Source of the DNA: CAZTAK01 sp964611585
Lineage (GTDB): Bacteria; Pseudomonadota; Alphaproteobacteria; SHVP01
Assembly: GCA_964611585.1 (NCBI GenBank)
Contig: CAZTAK010000053.1
Span: 1-19,653 of the forward strand
Reading direction: 5' to 3'
DNA: 19,653 bases
Below the pieces are notes generated by a model. It saw nothing but the letters and a program-made list of their open reading frames with translations, was not told the origin of the DNA and did not search any database. This document shows, one piece after another, positions 1 to 7,751 of the stretch; the stretch's first letter is position 1; every line of letters starts with the position of its first letter. A program made the position numbers and the translations under genes.

Positions 1-14
1 GTGCGTGTCCGGCC

Positions 15-995
15 CTAAAGGAGACCCGCCGCGGTTACGTGCTTGGCGACGCTGGCCACGAACCAGTCAAGCCCGGGCCAGCGGAAGGCGACATGGCCGA
101 TGGCGTTGACGTTCTTGGCGAAACCGCAGAGATAGCGGTATTCCTTGGACGCCAGGAGAAGCGGGAAGAATTCCCTTTCGCGTGCTTCCAGACGGCGCAC
201 CGAATCGTAGCCCTCGAGAAACGCGTTAATAAATTTCTCGCCGAGTTCGCTTTTTTCTGCCGACCACACGAAGCTCATCAGTTCCTGCGCGAAGGTTCCG
301 GTGCCGCAATTGTCGAAGTCGAGCAGCCTGACCTCACCCCGCTGGTCGACGAACGCATTGAAGGCGTGAAAGTCGCCGTGGGTCGGGCCGTGGGGGAGCG
401 AATCGCCGAGCGACTCGAGGCCGCCGGCAATGGCGTCGCGCGCACGGGCAAAGAAGGCGAGGTCTTCGGCCCGGCCATGGCATAGGGAAACCACGTACTC
501 GAAGTCGCGCCGGATTCCTTCAATGTAATCGACGTTCCGCGCAACGCTCGGGACGAATTCCGGCCCGGCAAGATGAGTCCGCGCCAGAATTCGTCCCGCG
601 CGCAGCGCCGATTCGGGATTGCGAGCCGTGGCAATCGGCCCGCCCTCAACCCAATCGAACAGGGCGACAGACCGCGGCCCTTCGGGTCCCTCGACCTCGA
701 AAAACCGGTCCCCGTCCGGCAGCGGGCGGTTGCGCACGACCGGCAAATCGCAGCCGGCGAGAAACGCCAGGTATTCAAGTTCGTAACGGACGTTGTCGAT
801 ACTGCGGAACCCGTGGCGCCATGCCCGCGCGGCGTAGCGATTACCGGCGTGACGTACGAGATAGACATCGTTCATGCCGCGCGTCAGCAATTCGCAATGA
901 AAGGGTCCGTCGAGCCCGTAGCGGTCGCGGATACACCCACCGAGGGCATCGGCATCGAGCACAGAATGAACGATGGGAAGCACTGGACCCGTCAT
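15..995 (-). CDS. APH-fold phosphotransferase, copy 1 (small-molecule kinase)
   Basis: This is a kinase of the aminoglycoside phosphotransferase/choline kinase/homoserine kinase II fold, which transfers ATP phosphate to a small hydroxylated molecule in the cytoplasm. The substrate cannot be read from sequence. The catalytic loop HGDFHAFN lies at about residues 206-213, with Asp as catalytic base and Asn as a Mg ligand. It is followed by the metal-binding LLDFD about 15 residues later. The N-lobe holds an RGMNDVYLV strand-turn and a YAARAW segment carrying no obvious Lys. The ATG at 995 is preferred over the TTG at 1001 because it aligns with the start of the paralogue at 1850-2830 (MTGPVLP.. 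against MSEPLL..). Length, about 326 aa, is normal for the family. It lies 152 bp downstream of the lipoprotein gene, so it may have its own promoter or end the upstream operon. Resistance is not implied; most such chromosomal genes are metabolic. Confidence 0.85.
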   Translation of the reverse strand: MTGPVLPIVHSVLDADALGGCIRDRYGLDGPFHCELLTRGMNDVYLVRHAGNRYAARAWRHGFRSIDNVRYELEYLAFLAGCDLPVVRNRPLPDGDRFFEVEGPEGPRSVALFDWVEGGPIATARNPESALRAGRILARTHLAGPEFVPSVARNVDYIEGIRRDFEYVVSLCHGRAEDLAFFARARDAIAGGLESLGDSLPHGPTHGDFHAFNAFVDQRGEVRLLDFDNCGTGTFAQELMSFVWSAEKSELGEKFINAFLEGYDSVRRLEAREREFFPLLLASKEYRYLCGFAKNVNAIGHVAFRWPGLDWFVASVAKHVTAAGLL

Positions 996-1147
996 AAGCA
1001 ATATCGCCCCCTACATGAGATACAACACACCGCACCGGCGCCGCGGTTCGGCCGGATCAGCGTGGCGGCAACTATATCCCGCGGACCACGCGGTTGCGAC
1101 AGCAAGATCGCGGGCCCCGCCGCTTGCGGCCGGCCGGTGAGACGCGG

Positions 1148-1848
1148 TCACAGATCATCGATCAGTTCGGGGATGATCTGGCGCAGCACCGGGGTCGCCT
1201 CGTCCCGAGACATCCCCGCAGTGAGGCGAGGATCGTACAGGGCGCGCATCAGTATCTCGTCGTTTACGGTCCAGGCCCGCGCGCGCTGCTGGAGGCTCTG
1301 GTGGGTCGCCAGTACCGTCGGAAGATAGCTGACGAACGGGTGGTTGATAAAACCGATGCCATGCATCGGCTCGTGATCGATGCAGCGGCCGATTCGCTCC
1401 TCGACGGTCTGGGGCTCGGCGATCGCAGGCCGGGTTCCGATTCTCACCACCATACCGACGACGGCATGGTCCTCGATCTGATAGGTGACAGAGCACAGGA
1501 ATCTCTTGGTAAAATTGACGTAGATCGCATCCTCCAGAAGAACGAGAAATCGGGATCGTCTCCCTCTTTCGGGGCGATGAACACGAGCCCGGTAAGGTCC
1601 GAGCGGCGCGAAAGACGCACTTCGAGACGGGGCCGTACCGCATCGTATTGCGGACCCCGTTCGCCCGCGACAGTGATTGTCAGATCGGTCATTGCAAATT
1701 TGGTGACGACCGGGCGGCCGGCCCGGTAGGCGGCCTCGCCGAACAGCGCCAGGATTGAATCCGTGTCAGGCGTCGCGCTGGCGCACCCCGCCAGGGCAAG
1801 GCCCAGGACGACCGCGGCCCGCCACGCGCGAACAGCGGGGCCGAACAC
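1148..1848 (-). pseudogene. Predicted lipoprotein, interrupted by a single-base frameshift
   Basis: The start is GTG at 1848, directly after the TAA of the kinase gene upstream (1850-1852), which suggests translational coupling. The N-terminus has a basic stretch, a hydrophobic core and a lipobox (LALAGC, Cys at about residue 22), so it is a predicted lipoprotein secreted by Sec and lipidated on Cys. The first frame reads sensibly to about residue 102 (…EGDDPDF) and then becomes Arg/Ser-rich until a TGA at 1444. The second frame takes over at about 1549-1535 (…LLEDAIYVNFTKRF) and runs well to the TGA at 1148. One missing base restores a protein of about 233 aa. I recognise no family. Its position between two kinase paralogues may point to an envelope role beside them, but that is inference. 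The lesion could be true decay or a sequencing error. Confidence 0.65.
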
Positions 1849-1849
1849 C

Positions 1850-2830
1850 TTACAGAAGACCCGCCTCGGTGACGTGGCGCCGCACCTGTTGGGCGAACCA
1901 GTCGAGGTCGGGGTCGAGAAACGGGGAATGGCCGACGTAATTCACGTTGGTAGCGAACCCGCACAGGAACCCCAATTCCTTGGCGGCATAGAAAAGGGGC
2001 AGCAGATTCGATTCCTCGGTGCTCAGGGGGCGTTCGGCGTTATACCCCTCGAGAAACGCATCGTTGATGGATTTGTCCACGCCGACATAATCGTTGGCCC
2101 AGGTGAAGCTCATCAATTCCTGGGCGTAGTGGTCTTCACCGCAGAGGTCGAAATCTAGAAAGCGCACCGCGCCGTCATCGGAGACGAAGGCGTTGTACAA
2201 ATGAAAATCCCCGTGGCCGGGCCCAAAGGGCGCAATCTGTTTGTCGAGACCGGCCAGCGCGTCGGCAATTGCTGCGGCGGCCCGGGGGTAATAGTCCAGA
2301 TCTTCGGGGCGGTGTGCCGCCATTTTTAGAACCGCGGGAAGTTCGCGCAATAGGGCGCCCGGATGATCGACGTAGCGGCGTTTCGAGGGCGCAAAATCCG
2401 CCGCCGCCTTGTGGATTTTCGCAAACAGAACGCCGATTCGGCGTGCCGTCCGGGTGTCGGGGTTATCGCCGAACGGCGTCCCGTCGGCCCAGCGGAAGAG
2501 GGCGAGAAAGCGCTGCCCTTCCGGCGCCTCCAGCGGGACAAACCGGACGCCGCCCTTCGCCGCCACCGGGTTCGCCACCGAAAGGCCGGCGGCGTCGAGG
2601 TGTTCGAGCATGCCGAGTTCGTAAGCGACATCGTCTTCGCTGTTCCGGTTGGCTCGCCACGCCCGCGCCGCGTACTGCGTCCCGCCGGCGCGCACCAGAT
2701 AGACATCGTTCATGCCGCGCGTCAAAAGTTCGGCATAGGGCGCCGACGGCAGGTCCCAGTGCTGCCACAACACCGCCGCCACCGCGCGGGCATCCATAAC
2801 CGAATGTGTAATGAGCAGAGGTTCGGACAT
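1850..2830 (-). CDS. APH-fold phosphotransferase, copy 2 (small-molecule kinase)
   Basis: Paralogue of the kinase at 15-995, with the same length (326 aa) and shared blocks: LLTRGMNDVYLVR, YAARAWR, HGDFH..NAFV, the DFD metal motif, AQELMSF.W and CGFA.NVN. The catalytic loop HGDFHLYN is at residues 206-213 and LDFD at 225-228, so the ATP and Mg machinery looks complete. The substrate is unknown; relatives include homoserine kinase type II, choline kinase and YihE/SrkA-like kinases. It starts at an ATG 9 bp downstream of the MFS transporter stop and its stop abuts the lipoprotein start, so transporter, kinase and lipoprotein are very likely cotranscribed. A transporter-kinase pair suggests uptake followed by phosphorylation trapping of a metabolite. 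This is inference. Confidence 0.87.
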   Translation of the reverse strand: MSEPLLITHSVMDARAVAAVLWQHWDLPSAPYAELLTRGMNDVYLVRAGGTQYAARAWRANRNSEDDVAYELGMLEHLDAAGLSVANPVAAKGGVRFVPLEAPEGQRFLALFRWADGTPFGDNPDTRTARRIGVLFAKIHKAAADFAPSKRRYVDHPGALLRELPAVLKMAAHRPEDLDYYPRAAAAIADALAGLDKQIAPFGPGHGDFHLYNAFVSDDGAVRFLDFDLCGEDHYAQELMSFTWANDYVGVDKSINDAFLEGYNAERPLSTEESNLLPLFYAAKELGFLCGFATNVNYVGHSPFLDPDLDWFAQQVRRHVTEAGLL

Positions 2831-2839
2831 AGGCGTTCT

Positions 2840-4075
2840 CTACTCAGTTGGCGCAGCGGCACGGGCGAGGCGGCGCTCGAGGCCGCCAACGATGAGGGCC
2901 AGTATGGCCGAGGCGCTGCCCATCGCCAAAAACAATAACGCCCCACCCGACCAGCCGCCGGTATACGACACCACGGCGGCAAAACCGGGTGCCCCCAGCA
3001 GGGTGCCGACGTTGGCGCCGTGTATCAGGATCCCGTTGACGGTTCCAACCTGCGACATCGACGGCGCGTGAAACAGCGCGCTCGCCAGGATCGCCGCCGG
3101 CACCAGCCCGCCGATCATCGAAAACAGGATCGCGGCGCTGAGATTGGCGGCCAGCGGCAGATCCGGCCAGTACGTGATTACGCCAAAGCCGCCCATCGAC
3201 ATCGCGCCCACCAGCAGCAGCAACCAGCGGTCGACGCCGCGCCCCATCAGCCACCCGGCGGCGAGGTTTCCGGGCACGTTGACGAAGGCGACCAAGGCCG
3301 TCAGCGACGCCGCTGCCGGGATAGAAATTTCATGCATATCGATCAGGTTTGTCGGCAGCCAAGTCATGAAGATCGAGAATTGCGCGCCAAACACGCCGAA
3401 CACGAGTGACATCAGCCACGGGCCCGGGCGCGCCACAGTTTCGCGAAGATCGGCCCAGAATCGGCCTGGCGGAGGTACAACTGCCGGGCCAGCACGCCGG
3501 CCGCCGTTGCGCAAGCTGAACAGGACAAAGACCGCGACGGCGGCCGCGATCGCCATGTTGACCTGCCACAAACCGCGCCAGCCAACGGCCGCCATCAACA
3601 CTGGCGCCAGCAGCAGCATGAACGTGAGGCCGATCGGCATGAAGGTGCCCCAAACCCCCATCACGAACGAATGACGATGCGGGGCCGTTGCCCGGAAAAT
3701 CAGGGTCGGCGCAGATACGACGATCAGGACGAACCCGGCCCCTTCGACCACGCGCGACACCATAATCGGCGCGCCGGATTGGGCGAGACTGCCGCCGAGC
3801 GATCCCGCCGCCAGCAGCGCAAGCCCCATTACGAGCGTCGTGCGGTGGCCTATGCGGTCGGCCAGCACCCCGCCAGCCAGACCCAGCACCACCGCGGTAC
3901 CGGTATAGAGTGAGGCAACCCAGCCCGCGCCGACCATGTCGAGCCCGAGATCGACGCGAATCGAAGGCAGCGCCGCCGGCACCTTGCCGATCTGAAAGGC
4001 CGCCACTACTCCAACCAGCAGCACCAAACCGACGGCGTACCAGCGGGTCGGCGATTGGTGTTCGGGTGTGGACAA
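2840..4075 (-). CDS. MFS transporter (12 transmembrane segments)
   Basis: Major facilitator superfamily permease of the inner membrane, about 411 aa, with about 12 hydrophobic segments. The signature loop between TM2 and TM3 is present (GGVLADRIGHRTTLV, about residues 68-82), and a charged cytoplasmic loop (about residues 190-215) separates the two six-helix halves. The general look is that of the CynX/NimT-type or organic-anion branch, but I cannot name the substrate. The start is a TTG at 4075: an in-frame stop lies at 4106-4108, no ATG or GTG lies between, and the next internal Met would remove TM1. No strong Shine-Dalgarno is seen. It is the first gene of a minus-strand run with the kinase and lipoprotein, and it is divergent from pncA across 128 bp. 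Confidence 0.88.
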   Translation of the reverse strand: MSTPEHQSPTRWYAVGLVLLVGVVAAFQIGKVPAALPSIRVDLGLDMVGAGWVASLYTGTAVVLGLAGGVLADRIGHRTTLVMGLALLAAGSLGGSLAQSGAPIMVSRVVEGAGFVLIVVSAPTLIFRATAPHRHSFVMGVWGTFMPIGLTFMLLLAPVLMAAVGWRGLWQVNMAIAAAVAVFVLFSLRNGGRRAGPAVVPPPGRFWADLRETVARPGPWLMSLVFGVFGAQFSIFMTWLPTNLIDMHEISIPAAASLTALVAFVNVPGNLAAGWLMGRGVDRWLLLLVGAMSMGGFGVITYWPDLPLAANLSAAILFSMIGGLVPAAILASALFHAPSMSQVGTVNGILIHGANVGTLLGAPGFAAVVSYTGGWSGGALLFLAMGSASAILALIVGGLERRLARAAAPTE

Positions 4076-4203
4076 GGGCGGGGACCAGTCGCTACTAAAG
4101 GGGAATTAGAAAGGTGGCGCCAGCATACGCACGGCTCCGGCACGGCGCCAGCGCCGCACACCGGTCGGCAGGCGTACCGGTCCCCATTCTTGCGGAGACC
4201 CCT
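4076..4203. promoter_or_regulatory. Divergent intergenic region, MFS operon / pncA
   Basis: This gap of 128 bp separates two divergent genes and so must hold both promoters. It is richer in A/T around 4094-4112 than its surroundings. I could not fix a -35/-10 pair with confidence on either strand. The pncA reading frame is open upstream to 4114, but the Shine-Dalgarno at 4194-4197 argues that this stretch is leader rather than coding. Confidence 0.35.
4194..4197 (+). promoter_or_regulatory. Shine-Dalgarno deciding the pncA start
   Basis: GGAG sits 6 nt before the ATG at 4204. This supports 4204 over the upstream in-frame ATG at 4114, which would add 30 residues with no family counterpart. 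Confidence 0.6.
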
Positions 4204-4845
4204 ATGGCATCTCGCCCCGTCCCCAGTCCCCAGGACGCCCTGCTGGTCATCGACGTTCAGCGCGATTTTTGCGGCGGCGGCAGCCTCGAAGTGCCGGAGG
4301 CAGAGGCCATCGTGCCGATCATCAATGGGCTGGCGAAGCACTTTCCTTGCGTCGTCTTCACCCAGGACTGGCACCCGGCGAACCACCTCTCGTTCGCCTC
4401 GCAGCACCCGGGCAAGGCACCCTTCGACACGGGAGCGCTGGCGACCGGCGAGCAGATCCTTTGGCCCGACCATTGCGTGCAGGGAACGCCGGGGGCAGAG
4501 TTTCATGCCGACCTCGACACCGCACCGGCGCAACTGGTGATCCGCAAAGGATTCCGGCGAGAAATCGATTCCTATTCGGCGTTCTACGAAAACGACCGCT
4601 CGACCGCAACCGGACTGACTGCCTATTTACGCGCGCGCGGCGTGATACGCGTTTTCCTGTGCGGGCTCGCGACCGACGTGTGCGTACGCCATTCCGCGCT
4701 CGATGCTTGTAACGCCCGGTTCGAGACCGTACAGATCGAGGATGCGTCGCGCGCCATCGACCAGGACGGGTCGCTGGCCGCCGCCTTGGAAGATATGCGC
4801 GCCGCCGGGGTCAAGCGCATGACGGCCGCCGGTCTCGGAACGTGA
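4204..4845 (+). CDS. pncA: Nicotinamidase / pyrazinamidase
   Basis: Isochorismatase-fold amidohydrolase that deamidates nicotinamide to nicotinate in the NAD salvage pathway; it would also hydrolyse pyrazinamide. All expected residues are visible: the catalytic triad Asp17 (VIDVQRDF), Lys115 (VIRKGF) and Cys160 (GLATDVCVRHSALDA), and the metal site Asp55-x-His57 (QDWHPANH, with His61) and His90 (WPDHC). The cis-peptide region around GLATDVC is intact. At 213 aa it matches the E. coli enzyme in size. The start at 4204 is chosen for its GGAG Shine-Dalgarno. An EamA exporter gene follows 70 bp downstream on the same strand, so the two may be cotranscribed, but no functional link between them is evident. 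Confidence 0.95.
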   Translation: MASRPVPSPQDALLVIDVQRDFCGGGSLEVPEAEAIVPIINGLAKHFPCVVFTQDWHPANHLSFASQHPGKAPFDTGALATGEQILWPDHCVQGTPGAEFHADLDTAPAQLVIRKGFRREIDSYSAFYENDRSTATGLTAYLRARGVIRVFLCGLATDVCVRHSALDACNARFETVQIEDASRAIDQDGSLAAALEDMRAAGVKRMTAAGLGT

Positions 4846-4915
4846 ACCCACTCCCGTGCGCCGCAGCCGGAATTCCCGCCTGCGTCCCCGCCGCCCGCGC
4901 CGCGCCACACCCATT

Positions 4916-5824
4916 ATGATAGCAGCTTATCGCGCCCTGCCACCTGCCTTACGCGGCATCGTCATGATGTTGGTAGCAACATTCTGTTTTACCGCAATGC
5001 ACGCGCTGATCCGGCTCACCACAGCCGAAATTCACCCGTTTGTAGTGGCGTTCTACCGCAATCTGTTCGGACTTCTGGTGCTGGTACCGATCCTCGTGCG
5101 CGCAGGCCCCGGCGTTTTCCGGACGACGAAATTGCACCTCCACGGCGCCCGGGCGGCCCTGCAGATGAGCGCGATGCTGTCGTTCTTCTACGCCCTCAGC
5201 ATCATGCCGCTGGCCGAGGTGGCGGCGCTTGCGTTCTCCTCACCGTTATTCGTGACCGTGATCGCAATTCTGATACTGGGCGAAGTGATCCGAATCCGGC
5301 GCATCGCCGCGCTGGCCGCCGGGATTGCGGGCACGCTGATTATCGTGCGGCCGGGGATCGGGTCGGTCGACCCGGGTGCGCTGGCGGTGCTGGGCTCGTC
5401 GGCGGCGTGGGGATCGGCCCTCATCATCATCAAGGTGGCGTCGCGCACCGATTCGAGCCTGACGATTACCGCCTACATGGCGATACTGGTGACGCCGATG
5501 GCATTGATCCCGGCGCTGTTTTTCTGGAGCGTGCCGGATTTGGCGACGCTCGGCTGGTTCGCGCTGCTCGGCGCGTTCGGAACGGCGGGGCATTTCTGCA
5601 TGGCGCAGGCCCTCAAGGAGGCGGACGCGACCACGGTGATGCCGTTCGACTTTACGCGTCTGATCTGGGCCTCGGTGCTGGGCGTATTGATCTTCGGCGA
5701 ATACCCGGATCTGTGGACCTGGGTTGGCGGCTCGGTGATTTTCGCGTCCACCGTTTACATCGCCTACCGCGAGACGCAGGTGAAACGGGAACCGCCGCTA
5801 ACGTCGGGACCGGTGGAGACATGA
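4916..5824 (+). CDS. EamA/DMT-family transporter (RhaT-like exporter)
   Basis: Drug/metabolite transporter superfamily protein of about 302 aa with ten hydrophobic segments, made of two EamA repeats: about residues 14-140, then about 150-285. Each repeat ends in the usual short helix with GE (ILGEVIRIRR; LIFGEYPDLWTW). Family members export amino acids, nucleosides or other metabolites; the substrate is unknown here. The start at ATG 4916 puts a short tail before TM1. An in-frame GTG at 4856 would add 20 residues, mostly Arg and Pro, that look like leader. It runs in the same direction as pncA. Downstream it faces the BKACE gene tail-to-tail across 118 bp. Confidence 0.9.
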   Translation: MIAAYRALPPALRGIVMMLVATFCFTAMHALIRLTTAEIHPFVVAFYRNLFGLLVLVPILVRAGPGVFRTTKLHLHGARAALQMSAMLSFFYALSIMPLAEVAALAFSSPLFVTVIAILILGEVIRIRRIAALAAGIAGTLIIVRPGIGSVDPGALAVLGSSAAWGSALIIIKVASRTDSSLTITAYMAILVTPMALIPALFFWSVPDLATLGWFALLGAFGTAGHFCMAQALKEADATTVMPFDFTRLIWASVLGVLIFGEYPDLWTWVGGSVIFASTVYIAYRETQVKREPPLTSGPVET

Positions 5825-5942
5825 GCGCAGTAATATAAGGCGCGGGAACGCCGGTTCCGGTCTGGCATGACAGCTTTTGGCGCTTCGGATCGAGCCGACG
5901 CTCGGACTTTCAAGCGACGGGCTTGGCGTCTTGTGCGCTCGC
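5825..5942. other. Convergent intergenic gap, no clear terminator
   Basis: This lies between the convergent DMT transporter and BKACE genes. Two short inverted repeats are visible: GGAAC/GTTCC near 5848-5861 and CGAGC/GCTCG at 5891-5904. Neither is followed by a proper T-run on either strand, so I do not call a terminator. Confidence 0.3.
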
Positions 5943-6824
5943 TCAGCCCATCCCAAGCATTTCGCGCGCTTCGACGGGCGTCGATGCCTCGCGGCCCATG
6001 GCGCGGGCGAGTTGGGCGAAGGAGTGAATCACCTCGCCGTTGGTCGGCGTGCCGAGTTCCGAATAGGAGTAATCGCCAAGGCCAACGGCGACACGGCCGC
6101 CGTTCTCCAGCGACGCCGCCGCCGGGCCGATCAGGTTGCCGATCTTGCAGTTGACGGTCCATTCGATGCGCCGGTCGCGCGGCAGAAAGTCCATGTGCGT
6201 CATCAGGCCGCACACGGTTCCCGGATGGGCGCCGAATATGCCGCTGTCGGTCAGCGACAACAGAAGATACAGAGGCTCGTCCACGAGGCCCAATTCGAGA
6301 ACGCCTCGAGTGTGCGGGCAAAGGGAATGTTCCACGTGACCAGGGCCGGTTTCACACCGAGTTCGCACATACGGCGGGCAAAAAACTGCAATGTACCGAT
6401 GGTGTTGATATAGGCGAGGTTATCGCTGCCGTAGCGGCCGGCCGCCGCGTCGTAGCGATCGACGTCGGTGCTACCCATATCGATCGGCGCAAAGTCGGGC
6501 TTCAATACGGGATCGTCCTCCGCCGCCACAATATGAGCCAGCCGCGCCTCGTTGCCTTCGATCGTCACCTGCCCCGACGTCGGGTGAACAAGGATATCGC
6601 AGGTTCCGCGAATCTTGTGCAACGTCTCGCTGTAAACGGAGGCGTCGTGGCAGGGCGAGCCGTCCGCGTTGCGCACATGGTAGTGCACGATGGACGCACC
6701 GGCTTTGCGCACCTCGGCCGCCGCGGCGGCGATCTCGTCCGGCGTCACACGGCACGTTGGGGTTTTCGTCGCGCATCATGTATTCGTTGACGCGCGCCTC
6801 AATGATGACCTTCTTCTTCGCCAT
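5943..6824 (-). pseudogene. Beta-keto acid cleavage enzyme (BKACE, DUF849) with two frameshifts
   Basis: BKACE enzymes are metal-dependent TIM barrels that convert a beta-keto acid plus acetyl-CoA into acetoacetate and a new acyl-CoA; Kce of lysine fermentation is the type member. Three frames must be joined. The ATG at 6824 opens MAKKKVIIEARVNEYMMRD..NPNVP. At about 6744-6752 one extra base must be skipped to reach VTPDEIAAAAAEVRKAGAS. At about 6296-6304 one base is missing before FLELGLVDEPLYLLL. The repaired protein is about 293 aa, normal for the family. The metal pair His-x-His is present (IVHYHVRN). The C-terminal motif usually written VGLEDN reads VGLGDY, so the expected Glu ligand is Gly here. 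It lies downstream of the BadI-like gene on the same strand (gap 116 bp). The two shifts cancel, which fits either decay or indel errors. Confidence 0.8.
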
Positions 6825-6940
6825 GAGCTGAACTCGTTCGTGGCCGGATTGCGGCGCTGGAAATCCAGTTTCGCCAGGCCCGGACCTTATCCGGTTTTGC
6901 CGCGGCTTTCAGGGGCGGGCTCGGCGGAAACGCGGGCCCC

Positions 6941-7744
6941 CTACCGCCCTCTTTTCTTGTCCTTCTCGCGCGCCTTGATGAAATTCGGTTTGCGTTTCTG
7001 GCGAAAAGCCTTGGCGCCTTCGCACGATTCGTGGCTTTGATAGTAGAGCGCCACCGACTGAACGCCCTGCCCGCCGAGGCCGCGGATATGTTCGGTATCG
7101 GCGTTGAAGGCGCGCTTGGCAATGGCAATGGCGGTGGGGGATTTTTTGAGGATTTCCGCACACCATTTCCGCACCTCGGCGTCGAGTTTGGATGCCGGAA
7201 CGACCGCGTTGCAGAGCCCCATCTGAAGCGCCTCTTGTGCCGAATAGCGGCGGCAAAGCATCCAGATCTCCTTGGCGCGTTTTTCACCAACCATCCGCGA
7301 CAATAGAAGAATCCCATAGCCCGGATCGACCGAGCCCATCGCCGGCCCCACCTGACCAAAGATCGCGTCGTCAGAGGCAATCGTGAGGTCGCAGATCGTC
7401 GCCAGCACGTTGCCGCCGCCGATGCACCAGCCGCGTACTTTGGCGATCACGGGCTTGGGCGCATCGCGCATGATGGCGTGAAGTTCCTCGGCAGGCAGGC
7501 CGATCAGGCCGCGTCCATCGTAATTGCCCTTGTGCACCCTTTGGTCGCCGCCGGTACAGAACGCGCGCGTGCCCGCCCCGGTAAGCACGATGACACCCAC
7601 CCGGTCATCCCAGGCGGCGCGGTTGAAGGCGTCGATCAGTTCCTCGCAGGTCTGGGCGCGGAAGGCGTTGAGAACGCGGGGCCGGTTGATGGTGATGGTG
7701 GCAACGCCCTTGCGCGTCGAATATTTGATGTCTGTATAAGCCAT
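6941..7744 (-). CDS. badI: BadI-like 2-ketocyclohexanecarboxyl-CoA hydrolase (crotonase fold)
   Basis: Crotonase-superfamily enzyme of 267 aa. The closest family I recognise is BadI, which opens the ring of 2-ketocyclohexane-1-carboxyl-CoA to pimelyl-CoA in anaerobic or aerobic alicyclic acid degradation; MenB (DHNA-CoA synthase) is a sister family. Shared BadI features are FCTGGDQ (62-68) and IGGGNV (108-113) for the oxyanion hole, NYDGRG (74-79), ATICDLTI (115-122), and FGQVGPAMGSVDPGYG (129-144) with Asp140. The C-terminus ESCEGAKAFRQKRKPNF also matches BadI, followed by a short basic tail. The absence of other men genes argues against MenB. The start ATG is 7 bp after the CoA-ligase stop, so the two genes are cotranscribed. 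The symbol is by similarity; the true substrate is inferred. Confidence 0.82.
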   Translation of the reverse strand: MAYTDIKYSTRKGVATITINRPRVLNAFRAQTCEELIDAFNRAAWDDRVGVIVLTGAGTRAFCTGGDQRVHKGNYDGRGLIGLPAEELHAIMRDAPKPVIAKVRGWCIGGGNVLATICDLTIASDDAIFGQVGPAMGSVDPGYGILLLSRMVGEKRAKEIWMLCRRYSAQEALQMGLCNAVVPASKLDAEVRKWCAEILKKSPTAIAIAKRAFNADTEHIRGLGGQGVQSVALYYQSHESCEGAKAFRQKRKPNFIKAREKDKKRGR

Positions 7745-7751
7745 GGTGTCC

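Noticed and set aside
1002..1147. Possible terminator or promoter between lipoprotein and kinase 1
   Set aside because: Short CCGCG/CGCGG repeats are present but without a T-run, and no convincing -35/-10 pair on the minus strand.
573..1328. 251-codon plus-strand frame across kinase 1 and its upstream gap
   Set aside because: It is antisense to the catalytic kinase gene and the lipoprotein end, with no domain and biased composition.
15..2830. Antibiotic resistance by the two APH-fold kinases
   Set aside because: The fold is shared with many metabolic kinases. There is no mobile context or clinical APH signature, and the operon partner is a transporter.
2269..2938. Overlapping plus-strand open frames opposite the second kinase
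   Set aside because: Arg/Pro-rich shadow translations of the kinase gene; no motifs.
5843..5905. Short hairpins between the convergent DMT and BKACE genes as terminators
   Set aside because: The stems are only 5 bp and lack a T-run on either strand.
5764..6321. 185-codon minus-strand frame overlapping the BKACE 3' half
   Set aside because: Arg-rich shadow of the BKACE frame, which carries the real family motifs.
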